34,492 nucleotides of DNA from Thermoflexia bacterium (GTDB taxonomy: Bacteria > Chloroflexota > Anaerolineae > B4-G1 > DUEL01). The position numbers and the translations under genes were made by a program. Where the stretch lies: the NCBI GenBank assembly GCA_011192125.1, contig DUEL01000143.1, positions 1 through 34,492 of the forward strand, written 5' to 3'. Positions 1-7,555 of the stretch are shown here, in pieces. Every line of letters starts with the position of its first letter. Within the stretch, counting starts at the first letter, position 1. The notes below the pieces were generated by a model. It had not been told where the DNA came from, ran no database searches, and was given only the letters and a program-made list of their open reading frames with translations.

Positions 1-1865
1 CCACCACCACCGCCGCTGAACCCGCCGCCGCTCCATCCGCCACCGGACCAACTGCTGCTGCTCCAACTGCTACTGGACCAACTGCTGCTCCGACCGCTGC
101 TGGTCGAAGCCCGCGCGGGTGCTGGGCGGCTGGTGAACACGGTGGCCGCCGTATCCAGCATACTGCCAAGCCCCTTCGCCATCCGGTCCAACCCTCCACC
201 CAGCCCCTTGCTCAAGCGGTCCAGCGACGGTGCTTGAGCAGGCGCAGCCTTCCCCGACGGTCTCCCGCCGGTCCCTCCGGCGACGTCTGCGACCGGTCCC
301 CAGCCCCCAACCGGTATGTACCACGGGACGTATACGAGGGCCTGCTCATCCCCCAGGCGCTGGAACTTGCGAATCCATGAACGGTCGATGCCGAAGGCGA
401 CAGCGTAAGGCAGGTAGTCGCCGAACCGGTCGACCGCCTCCTTCAGATCGGTATACCGTTCGATCTCCTGCAGATACCGTTTGAAGGCTCGCCACCGCGC
501 CGCCTCCTCTGCACCCTTGCGCGTCTTCACCGGCATGTACCGGGCGACGACAAAGAGGGGGATCGTCATCCCCACCAGACCCACTGATGGGCAGAGCGCC
601 GCGTCGGTGTATTTCGCCAGGAACACAGCGAGCAGACAGCCCACGGCGGCGGAGGCGACCAGGGAAGCGATCCCCAACCGCGTGTACCGCTTCCGTACGC
701 GATCCGGACGGGACCGGAAGAACCCACGCCGCACGATTTCGTCGTACAGTTCCTCGGTGATCTTGGGGATGGATCTGTAGAAACGGTTCCGCAGTTGCGA
801 AAGTTTCTTTTTCTTCCCTTTGGACGGAGTCAACAGTTTCAGCACTCGCTTTTCGAACGGAGCCAGGTCATCATCCGGCTTGCCCGTGCGCTCGAAAACG
901 AAATCGCCGGAGGTCTCCTCGATGATCATATAGCCCCGCCGGGCCAGATCGACGACGGTGGCCAGGATGTCCCGCAGGTCGGCCTGCTCGTCGACCAGCG
1001 TTCCGGCTACCCCCGGGGGCGCATCCGACGGCGGCTCGTCCAGATAGTCGGCGGGAAGAACGACGCGGGGATCACGCCCCCGGACGAACCAGAGCAACAA
1101 CACCCCCAGCGGCCCGCTGATCAGGAGCAGCGCTCCGATTACACCAGCGATCAGATTGAACAGGGGACGGTAGTCCTCTTGGATCTGCCAAGCGCTCGGT
1201 CTCCCAGCGACGATCCCGTGGGGGAACTGGACCCGCACCTCGAATTCCTGCCCGGGGTCAATCACCTCCACAGCCTCAAAGACGACCGTATCCGTACCCA
1301 CACCGGAAACCGTTGCCTCGGTGAAGTACGCTGCCGCCTTCTGAGCGATCGCCCCGTCCGGCAAGCGCACCGTCACCCGCGATGCCATGACCGGGAAAAG
1401 CCGTGCCGGAAAGACCGCCTTCCACCACAACTGATCGCCGCCCTGGCAATAGCGCAAACCGCCGTGGACTACGTACTGCACAACGTAAGTGTGTTCCGAC
1501 TCTTGCCGGGGCTCCAACAGATCCCAGCGGATCTCAAACTCGTCCCCGCTCTCATCCACTTCCACTCTACACGGCTGACCGTCCTCCCAGACCTGCACAT
1601 CGGTAATACGACTCAAGCGGTCGGTGGGGATAGACCGATAGCCGTGGGTGAAAGTGCCCGAGACAAACCAAATCACCTGGGTTTCCCTGACGACAAAGGT
1701 ACCATCCGGCTGAACCGTGATGTCCACGTCCAGCCGCTCCCAGACCAGCGTCTTGGTCTCGGCGCTGACGGCCTGAGGCAGGAAGAGGGGCACGACGAAT
1801 ACAAGGACAGACAACCAGCCAAATGCGAAGCGAATACCCCGTCGTCTCTGCCTCAAGATACGCAT
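1..1865 (-). CDS. DUF2207 family membrane protein, copy 1 (C-terminus cut by window edge)
   Basis: The start is ATG at 1865, with a GGAGG six bases upstream. The reading frame stays open to position 1, giving 621 visible residues, and the last few glycine-rich residues lie outside the window. Visible parts in order: an N-terminal signal peptide (hydrophobic stretch ending near PQAVSAET); an extracytoplasmic beta-rich DUF2207 region; a membrane helix followed by WFVRGRDP; a cytoplasmic region; two more membrane helices; and a low-complexity tail of Ser/Trp and Gly repeats with FSGGGG. The gene is a tandem paralogue of the downstream-coordinate copy and starts 33 bases after that gene's stop, so the pair is probably co-transcribed. 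Family members are envelope proteins of unknown function. The family call rests on overall architecture recognised by eye. Confidence 0.85.
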   Translation of the reverse strand, partial: MRILRQRRRGIRFAFGWLSVLVFVVPLFLPQAVSAETKTLVWERLDVDITVQPDGTFVVRETQVIWFVSGTFTHGYRSIPTDRLSRITDVQVWEDGQPCRVEVDESGDEFEIRWDLLEPRQESEHTYVVQYVVHGGLRYCQGGDQLWWKAVFPARLFPVMASRVTVRLPDGAIAQKAAAYFTEATVSGVGTDTVVFEAVEVIDPGQEFEVRVQFPHGIVAGRPSAWQIQEDYRPLFNLIAGVIGALLLISGPLGVLLLWFVRGRDPRVVLPADYLDEPPSDAPPGVAGTLVDEQADLRDILATVVDLARRGYMIIEETSGDFVFERTGKPDDDLAPFEKRVLKLLTPSKGKKKKLSQLRNRFYRSIPKITEELYDEIVRRGFFRSRPDRVRKRYTRLGIASLVASAAVGCLLAVFLAKYTDAALCPSVGLVGMTIPLFVVARYMPVKTRKGAEEAARWRAFKRYLQEIERYTDLKEAVDRFGDYLPYAVAFGIDRSWIRKFQRLGDEQALVYVPWYIPVGGWGPVADVAGGTGGRPSGKAAPAQAPSLDRLSKGLGGGLDRMAKGLGSMLDTAATVFTSRPAPARASTSSGRSSSWSSSSWSSSSWSGGGWSGGGFSGGGG

Positions 1866-1898
1866 CGGACCCTCCGCCCCATCCACCTGCAGGCACGT

Positions 1899-3707
1899 TT
1901 ATCCAAAACCACCGCCACCACCACCTCCGCCGCCACCGCCGCCACCGCCGCCACCGCTGAACCCGCCACCGCCTGACCCGCCCGGTCGGCTGGCGAGGGT
2001 GTTGGCAGCAGAATCCAGCATCTGCCCCAGCCCCTGGGACAAAGCATCGAGACCGGCACCCAGCCCCTGACTCATTCCATCCAGCGACGGGACCGTTGCT
2101 CCAGACGGCGCGGGCGACGCCAACCCCGACTTACCACCTCCAACGGTTCCCCAAACCGGGCGACCGCCGTAGATCGGGAACGGGATATACCACGTGGGCA
2201 TCGGCACGGTCTCGATCCGGCTGAACTTGCGCAGCCAACCCCGCTCCACCCCAAAGGCAATAGCGTAGGGGAGGTACTTCTCGAACTGGTCGGTCGCCTC
2301 CTTCAGATCAGTATACATCTCGATCTGCTCCAGATACCGCTTGAAGGCCCGCCACCGCGCCGCCTCCTCCGCACCCTTGCGCGTCTTCACCGGCATATAT
2401 CGACCGACGATGATCATCGCGACGGCCGTTGCCCCCAGGCCGACCATCGGGCAGATCGCCGCATCGGTGAAGTCGGATAGGGCTGCCGCGAAGAACATCC
2501 CACAGGAGAAAAGGGCAACAAACACCGCGATACCGACGCCGCTGTAGATCTTACGAACTTTGTCGGGGCGGGCACGGAAATACCCTCGTCGAACCACCTC
2601 ATTGTAGAGCCTTTCCTGAAGTTTGGGGATGGCGGTGTAGAACCGGTTACGCAACTGGGACATCCGCCGCTCACCGCGCCGCCCTACCAGCCGGCGCAGG
2701 AGGTATCGCTCGTAGGACGTGAGATCGTTGGTCGGCTTCCCCGTCGCCCGAAAGATAAAATCATAGTTCGTCCCAAAGAAGCCCCGCGACCGCACCTCCT
2801 CGATCTCCAGATAACCGCGTCGCGCCAGGTCCACGATGGTGGCCAGAATGTCCCGCATATCCGCCTTCTCGTCCACCAACGTACCCGCCACAGCGGGAGG
2901 CGCATCCGACGGCGGCTCCGTCAGATAGTCGGTAGGCAGTTCTACATGGGGGTCTCGCCCCCGCACGTACCACAGCAGGAGCAGTGCAAGCGGCCCGCCG
3001 ATCAACAACACCGCTCCCAAGGCCCCCATCACCAAGTTGATCACCGGCCTCATGTCCTCGGCCCGTTGCCAGGCCGCCGGGCTGCCAGCGACCACGCCGT
3101 GGGGAAACTGAACCCGGACCTCCAGTTCCTGGCCTGGGTCGATGGTCTCTTGCGCGGTGAAGGTGACCGTCCGCGTGCCGATGCCGGTGACCTCCGCGTC
3201 GGTGAAGTAGGCCGCTGCCTTCTCTGCGACCGCACCCTCCGGCAGGTGGACCGTCACCGTCGAGTTGTAGACAGGGAAAGAGCGATCGGGGAAGACGGCC
3301 TTCCACCACAGTTGATCTCCCTCGTCATAGTATCGGAGGCCTCCGTGGACCACATAGCGCAACACGTAGGTGTGGCGGGAATTGCTGCGCGGCTCGGGCA
3401 TGTACCATTTGATCCGGTACTCGCCGCTGCTCTCCTCAACCTCCACCTCACAGGGAACGCCATCCTCCCAGACCTCCACATCGGTGATGGCGGTCAACCG
3501 GTCGGCAGGAATCGACCGGTAGCCATAGGTAAAGGTACCCGAGGTGAACTCGATCACCTGGGTCTCCTGGACGATAAAGGTCCCATCGGACGCAACGGCT
3601 ATCTCGACGTCCAGCCGCTCCCAGTAGAAGGTCTTGCTCTGGGCTATGGCCGGGGCAGCCAGCAGGAACACCAGGAATAGTGTGAGAAAAAGTGCTTTCC
3701 TTCGCAT
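1899..3707 (-). CDS. DUF2207 family membrane protein, copy 2
   Basis: A 602-residue protein. ATG at 3707 (MRRKALFL) is preferred because a purine-rich GAGAGGAA site lies just upstream; an in-frame ATG 24 bases further out has no such site. It has a signal peptide ending near APAIAQ, a beta-rich extracytoplasmic half of about 220 residues, a membrane helix (about 235-258) followed by WYVRGRDP, a winged-helix-like cytoplasmic stretch, two membrane helices around 400-450, and a glycine tail (FSGGGG then a long poly-Gly run, ending GFG). This layout is typical of DUF2207 proteins, whose role is unknown. It is the first gene of a two-gene unit with copy 1 and has its own -10 box at 3736-3741. Confidence 0.9.
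   Translation of the reverse strand: MRRKALFLTLFLVFLLAAPAIAQSKTFYWERLDVEIAVASDGTFIVQETQVIEFTSGTFTYGYRSIPADRLTAITDVEVWEDGVPCEVEVEESSGEYRIKWYMPEPRSNSRHTYVLRYVVHGGLRYYDEGDQLWWKAVFPDRSFPVYNSTVTVHLPEGAVAEKAAAYFTDAEVTGIGTRTVTFTAQETIDPGQELEVRVQFPHGVVAGSPAAWQRAEDMRPVINLVMGALGAVLLIGGPLALLLLWYVRGRDPHVELPTDYLTEPPSDAPPAVAGTLVDEKADMRDILATIVDLARRGYLEIEEVRSRGFFGTNYDFIFRATGKPTNDLTSYERYLLRRLVGRRGERRMSQLRNRFYTAIPKLQERLYNEVVRRGYFRARPDKVRKIYSGVGIAVFVALFSCGMFFAAALSDFTDAAICPMVGLGATAVAMIIVGRYMPVKTRKGAEEAARWRAFKRYLEQIEMYTDLKEATDQFEKYLPYAIAFGVERGWLRKFSRIETVPMPTWYIPFPIYGGRPVWGTVGGGKSGLASPAPSGATVPSLDGMSQGLGAGLDALSQGLGQMLDSAANTLASRPGGSGGGGFSGGGGGGGGGGGGGGGGFG
1908..1970 (-). repeat. GGN trinucleotide tract encoding poly-glycine tail
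   Basis: A run of imperfect GGC/GGT triplets (on the minus strand) encodes the C-terminal glycine tail of DUF2207 copy 2. Copy 1 has a similar tract at the window start. Such tracts can change length by slippage. Confidence 0.85.
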
Positions 3708-3735
3708 CGTTCCTCTCGCCTTCCAGATCAATTCA

Positions 3736-3741
3736 ATTATA
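3736..3741 (-). promoter_or_regulatory. -10 box (TATAAT) of the DUF2207 pair
   Basis: The minus strand reads TATAAT 29 bases upstream of the ATG at 3707. No good -35 hexamer lies 16-18 bases upstream, so only the -10 element is claimed. It separates the DUF2207 pair from the glycosyltransferase gene. Confidence 0.5.
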
Positions 3742-3813
3742 CCCTATGACCGCTCCGCTGTGGTGAAACCAGGCCGACGGGAGGCTGACAAAACGCTGAC
3801 AACGAGCCATATG

Positions 3814-4758
3814 TCACATTTCCTCGTCGAAGCCGATCCGCCGGTGGACGGTGTAGAGAGGGCGGCCGCGGACCTCGTCGTAAATGCGGGCCAGGTACTC
3901 CCCGAGGATACCCACGAAGATCAGTTGCACACCGGCCAGCAGGAGCGCCACAGTGAGCATCAAACCCTGCCCGGCCAGAGGGCTCGTCCCCGCGAGCCGC
4001 AGCCCCAGCAGGACGATCCCCAGAAGCAACCCCAGCCCCAGCATCACCGCGCCACACAGCCAGGCCAGCCTCAACGGAAAATCCGAAAAGCCGGTAATGG
4101 CGTCCAGCGCCAGCCGGAACATCTTGCGGAAGGGATACTTGGTCTCCCCGGCGAAACGGGGGTGGCGGACGTAGGGAACGCCGATCTGCCGATAACCCAC
4201 CCACGCGGTCATCCCCCGGATGAAGCGCCGGCGCTCCCGCATCCGACGCAGTTCCTCCACCACCTGCCGGTCCAACAGGCGGAAGTCCCCCGCCTCCATC
4301 GGGATCTCCACGTCGGTCAGGGCAGCGATGAGCCGGTAGAAGAGCCGCGCCGTGAACAGTTTGAACCACGTCTCCCCTTCCCGCTCCGCCCGCACTCCGT
4401 AGACGACCTGATACCCCTCCTTCCACCGCTCGATCAGATCGGGGATCACCTCCGGCGGGTCCTGCAGATCGCAATCGATCGTGACCACCGCATCCCCACT
4501 GGCGTGGTCCATCCCAGCGGTGATGGCGATCTGGTGGCCGAAGTTACGGGCGAACTCGACGATACGGACCCGTGGATCCTGCTCGTGTAACTGTCGCATC
4601 ACCTCGCCCGTGTTATCCGTACTGCCGTCGTTGACCAGGATCAATTCCCAGGGCTCTCCCAGCCCGTCCATCACCTCCCGCACGTGACGGTAAAACTCGG
4701 GCAGGGTCTCTTCCTCATTGTAGGCCGGTGCAACGATGGAATACGTGGGTCGTGGCAT
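3814..4758 (-). CDS. Family 2 polyprenyl-linked glycosyltransferase (GtrB/ArnC/DPM1-like)
   Basis: A 314-residue protein that starts at ATG 4758 behind AAGGAGAG. The N-terminal GT-A domain has SIVAPAYNEEETLPEF, VNDGSTDNT and the metal/nucleotide site TIDCDLQDPP. Later come the GDFRLLDR region and RFIRGM, typical of enzymes that move a sugar from a nucleotide donor to undecaprenyl or dolichyl phosphate at the inner membrane. Two C-terminal membrane helices (about 230-256 and 265-290) end in the GEYLARIYDEVRGRP motif common in this subfamily. The product is probably a lipid-phosphate sugar used for glycosylating envelope polymers or proteins. The sugar cannot be told from sequence. The gene stands alone between its own promoter (4857-4885) and the DUF2207 unit. 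Confidence 0.9.
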   Translation of the reverse strand: MPRPTYSIVAPAYNEEETLPEFYRHVREVMDGLGEPWELILVNDGSTDNTGEVMRQLHEQDPRVRIVEFARNFGHQIAITAGMDHASGDAVVTIDCDLQDPPEVIPDLIERWKEGYQVVYGVRAEREGETWFKLFTARLFYRLIAALTDVEIPMEAGDFRLLDRQVVEELRRMRERRRFIRGMTAWVGYRQIGVPYVRHPRFAGETKYPFRKMFRLALDAITGFSDFPLRLAWLCGAVMLGLGLLLGIVLLGLRLAGTSPLAGQGLMLTVALLLAGVQLIFVGILGEYLARIYDEVRGRPLYTVHRRIGFDEEM

Positions 4759-4856
4759 CTCTCCTTACCCGCATGCCAGTGATGATAAACAAAAACGGGT
4801 CGATGAACCAGGAGCAACGGGGGTTGTCGACTCTTCCTCCCGCTCTCCTGTCTCTT

Positions 4857-4885
4857 ATAATACTCTCTTTTGCCGGACCAGGCAA
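4857..4885 (-). promoter_or_regulatory. Sigma70-type promoter for the glycosyltransferase
   Basis: On the minus strand, TTGCCT (4880-4885) is followed after exactly 17 bases by TATTAT (4857-4862). The gene's ATG is about 100 bases downstream. The local DNA is more AT-rich than the surroundings. Confidence 0.5.
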
Positions 4886-4988
4886 ACAGGCGACCGGTAA
4901 TTGTGTCTGCAACTCCAATTCGTTAGTTCATTCAGGATTCGCTGTCCCATCTCTCCGACCAAACCGCTACAGACCCCCGGCAATATTA

Positions 4989-5019
4989 GGTGCGACGCGC
5001 CCTCAAGGTGCGTCGCACC
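4989..5019 (-). terminator. Inverted repeat after the catabolic operon, possible terminator
   Basis: Perfect 10-base arms (4989-4998 and 5010-5019) surround an 11-base loop. On the minus strand the hairpin starts 37 bases after the stop of the PLP-enzyme gene and is followed by TAATATT rather than a clean U-run. It may end the operon transcript, or it may simply be a dispersed palindromic repeat of the GGTGCGACGC type. The remaining intergenic sequence of 4759-5055 holds the glycosyltransferase promoter and nothing else recognised. Confidence 0.45.
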
Positions 5020-5055
5020 CACCTCCTCTAAGTCGCGCGCGTAGGGTCCTCGCCG

Positions 5056-6525
5056 CTACAGCGACTTCAACAGGCCGGTCCGTTCGTTGAACGCTTCGAT
5101 CAGCGCGTCGATCTCCTCCACCTGCCGGTGGATCCGGTCCCAGTAATCCCGATCGTACCACTGAGCCTGGATCTCCTCGTAGGTCTTCCCCTGCTGTTCG
5201 ACCCAGGTGAAGTACTTAAGGTTGTGAATGCGGCGGCGGTCCCAATAACCCAGTTCCAGCACGTAGTCCGTGGTACAACCCAGCAGGTAGCGGTGGTAAT
5301 CGGCCGCCGCATCCAGTTCGGTGTACTCACCCCGCTCCTCCCGCAGTTCCTGCAACCGGCTCTGGTACAGCTCCATCGAGTCGGTGAAGACGGTGAGGAC
5401 CACGTCGTGCTCGCCCAGTTCGTACCACTTGGCGAACTTGATGGCGGAAAGGACGTTGGCAATGCTAGAGATGCCCAGCAGGTCCAGTTTCTCCACCAGA
5501 TCCTCCGGCACCCCCTGCTTCACCAGGTAGGCCCGGCCGGCCGGCTCGTTGAACAGCCGAACCAGGCTCATGCACGCCTCATCGTCGATGGCCATCACCA
5601 TGTCGGTGTTCTTGACGTTGTGGATCCAGGGGACGTGCTTATCGCCGATCCCCTCGATGCGATGGCCTCCGAAGCCGTTGAGGATCAGCGTGGGACACTG
5701 GAGCGCCTCGCTGGCGGCCACCTTGCTGGTGGGGAAGACCTCCTTGAGATAGTCACCGCAGCCGATGGTGCCCGCCGAGCCGGTGGTCAACACAACACCT
5801 TGATAAGTGTCACGCGGTCCCAACTCCTGCTCCAGGACCTCCTCCATCGCGTGACCGGTCACGTAATAGTGCCAGAGGTGATTGCCGAACTCTTCGAACT
5901 GGTTGAAGATGAACACATCCTCCCGCGTCTCCCGCAGTTCCCAGGTCTTATCGAAGATCTCCTTGACGTTGCTCTCGCACCCCGGCGTGGCGATCACCTC
6001 ACCGGCGAAGCGGGCAAGCCACTCGAACCGCTCCCGGCTCATCTCTTCCGGCAGAATAGCGATAGAATCGCACGCCAGCAACGTCGCGTTGTAGGCCCCA
6101 CCCCGGCAAAAGTTGCCGGTGGAAGGCCAAACCGCCTTATGATAGGTGGGATCGAACTGACCGGTGACCAATCGGGGCACCAGGCACCCAAACGTGGCCC
6201 CCACCTTGTGCGACCCGGTCGGGAACCACTTACCGACCAGGGCGATGATGCGGGCCGGGACCCCCGTGAGCGACGGCGGCAGTTCGATGTAGTTGACCCC
6301 ATCGAAGCCTCCGCCTGAGGGGACCGGCTCATTCTTCCAGGTGATCCGGAAGAGGTTCAACGGATCCACATCCCACAGCCCGATGTCCTTCAAACGGGCC
6401 TTCACTTCATCAGGGACCAGCGAGGGGTCCCTCATCTGCGCGAAAGTGGGGATGATAATCCCTCGCTCCCGCGCCCGCTGCACCGTCCGTTCCAACTGCT
6501 CCTCATAGACACTCAGATCAATCAT
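5056..6525 (-). CDS. Fold-type II (TrpB-like) PLP-dependent enzyme, unknown substrate
   Basis: A 489-residue protein. The second in-frame ATG (6525) is chosen because AAGGAG ends nine bases upstream; the first ATG (6534) abuts that site with no spacing. PTGSHKVGA contains the likely Schiff-base lysine (Lys107), followed by PSTGNFCRGGAYNATLLAC (substrate-loop type) and the glycine loop TTGSAGTIGCGDYL that would hold the PLP phosphate. The protein is longer than cysteine or threonine synthases and is not diaminopropionate ammonia-lyase (YgeX) by its motifs. It is the last gene of the carbamoyltransferase operon, so an ammonia-eliminating or C-C cleaving step on a diamino or ureido acid is a reasonable guess. 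The fold assignment is firm; the reaction is not known. Confidence 0.8.
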   Translation of the reverse strand: MIDLSVYEEQLERTVQRARERGIIIPTFAQMRDPSLVPDEVKARLKDIGLWDVDPLNLFRITWKNEPVPSGGGFDGVNYIELPPSLTGVPARIIALVGKWFPTGSHKVGATFGCLVPRLVTGQFDPTYHKAVWPSTGNFCRGGAYNATLLACDSIAILPEEMSRERFEWLARFAGEVIATPGCESNVKEIFDKTWELRETREDVFIFNQFEEFGNHLWHYYVTGHAMEEVLEQELGPRDTYQGVVLTTGSAGTIGCGDYLKEVFPTSKVAASEALQCPTLILNGFGGHRIEGIGDKHVPWIHNVKNTDMVMAIDDEACMSLVRLFNEPAGRAYLVKQGVPEDLVEKLDLLGISSIANVLSAIKFAKWYELGEHDVVLTVFTDSMELYQSRLQELREERGEYTELDAAADYHRYLLGCTTDYVLELGYWDRRRIHNLKYFTWVEQQGKTYEEIQAQWYDRDYWDRIHRQVEEIDALIEAFNERTGLLKSL

Positions 6526-6553
6526 CGTTCTCATCTCCTTAGTCCATCGATTT

Positions 6554-6623
6554 CACCGCAGAGACACACAGAACACAGAGGGCTCACCAAAAAACTTCCT
6601 CTGTGCCCTCTGTGTCTCCGTGG
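6554..6623. repeat. CACAGAG-type dispersed inverted repeat
   Basis: This fills the gap between the M55 and PLP-enzyme genes. A left arm rich in CACAGAG units (from 6554) is mirrored by CCTCTGTGCCCTCTGTG on the right (6598 onward), so transcripts can fold. Related sequence recurs near 21028, 29875 and 32545. Confidence 0.75.
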
Positions 6624-6628
6624 TTCCC

Positions 6629-7447
6629 CTACCTTTCCATCATCCACGCTAGCGCTGTCATCGCCTGCAGCGCTCGATAGACGGTAGGCATATCCTCCCC
6701 CGTCCACTCGACCGTGAACCCATCCAACCGACGGCTCCCTGGCAACATCGCGGCCATATCGGCGTGGACCGCCCGTCGAAAGCCGATCCGCAGGGTGATC
6801 GGCGGCGGCACGACGAAAGGCTGAACCTCCAGCCGCATCGCCCGCTCCGCCGCCTGACGGATGCGCTCCTGAGCTACGCTGGGGTGAACACACCGCGCCG
6901 CGTACCGGCTCACCCCCTCCTTGACCACTACGGTCTCGATCTCTCCCAGCAACGCTCGCGCCTCCTCGGCGACCGCCCGATCGCCGGTGACGAGCACGAC
7001 AGGCGCGCCGAAGGAGCCCGCCAGGGCCGCGTTGAACCCCACCTCGCCGACCGCCCGACCGTTGAGGGCCACCTCCCCCACCACCCGGCCGCTCCAGGTA
7101 TGCTCCATCACCGCCGCGCTGGTGCCGGAGGCGGCATGGTAGCCCACGAAGAAGACCCGACCCACCCCGGCATCCATCCCCTCCATCATCCCCAGCGGCT
7201 TAGGGCTACCGGAGATCAACTCAGCAGCCGGATGCAGGTCCTCGATCAGGATGTTCGCCATCCCGCCGTGGCTGTCGTTGACGACGACCTGGGTCGCTCC
7301 GCCCGCCAGCGCGCCCTCAACGGCTGCGTTGGTCTCGGCGGTCATCAACTTACGGAAGCGCTGGTACTCTTTCTTGTCCGACAGCACGTGGGACATCGCC
7401 ACCACGCCAGCGACGCCTTCCATATCCACAGAGATCAACACTTTCAC
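6629..7447 (-). CDS. M55 family metallo-aminopeptidase (DppA-like)
   Basis: A 272-residue protein that starts at GTG 7447 behind GGGAGGT. The M55 zinc-site pattern is intact: SVDMEG (Asp8, Glu10), NDSHGG (His60), VGYHA (His104), His116 at the position of the catalytic histidine, and Glu134. These positions match those known for Bacillus subtilis DppA almost residue for residue. DppA is a self-compartmentalising D-aminopeptidase with two zinc ions per site. Other family members hydrolyse other small amides, so the D-peptide activity should not be assumed here. Set between two PLP enzymes in a carbamoyltransferase/ABC operon, it may open or deacylate the imported compound. Family identification is strong; substrate unknown. 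Confidence 0.9.
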   Translation of the reverse strand: MKVLISVDMEGVAGVVAMSHVLSDKKEYQRFRKLMTAETNAAVEGALAGGATQVVVNDSHGGMANILIEDLHPAAELISGSPKPLGMMEGMDAGVGRVFFVGYHAASGTSAAVMEHTWSGRVVGEVALNGRAVGEVGFNAALAGSFGAPVVLVTGDRAVAEEARALLGEIETVVVKEGVSRYAARCVHPSVAQERIRQAAERAMRLEVQPFVVPPPITLRIGFRRAVHADMAAMLPGSRRLDGFTVEWTGEDMPTVYRALQAMTALAWMMER

Positions 7448-7555
7448 GGTGATACCTCCCGTGTTGCTTGAACGTCACCCACAACAGCCACGCCGCGATC
7501 GGTCCTGCCAACAGCCGCCACACCCCTCGACCACGCACACCACGTCGCCGCAGGG

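Noticed and set aside
7448..7555. Small membrane peptide in the gap between the threonine-synthase-like and M55 genes (minus strand, hydrophobic LLAGPIAAWLLWV stretch).
   Set aside because: It has no clear start codon with a ribosome site, and the frame runs on into the M55 gene in a wrong frame.
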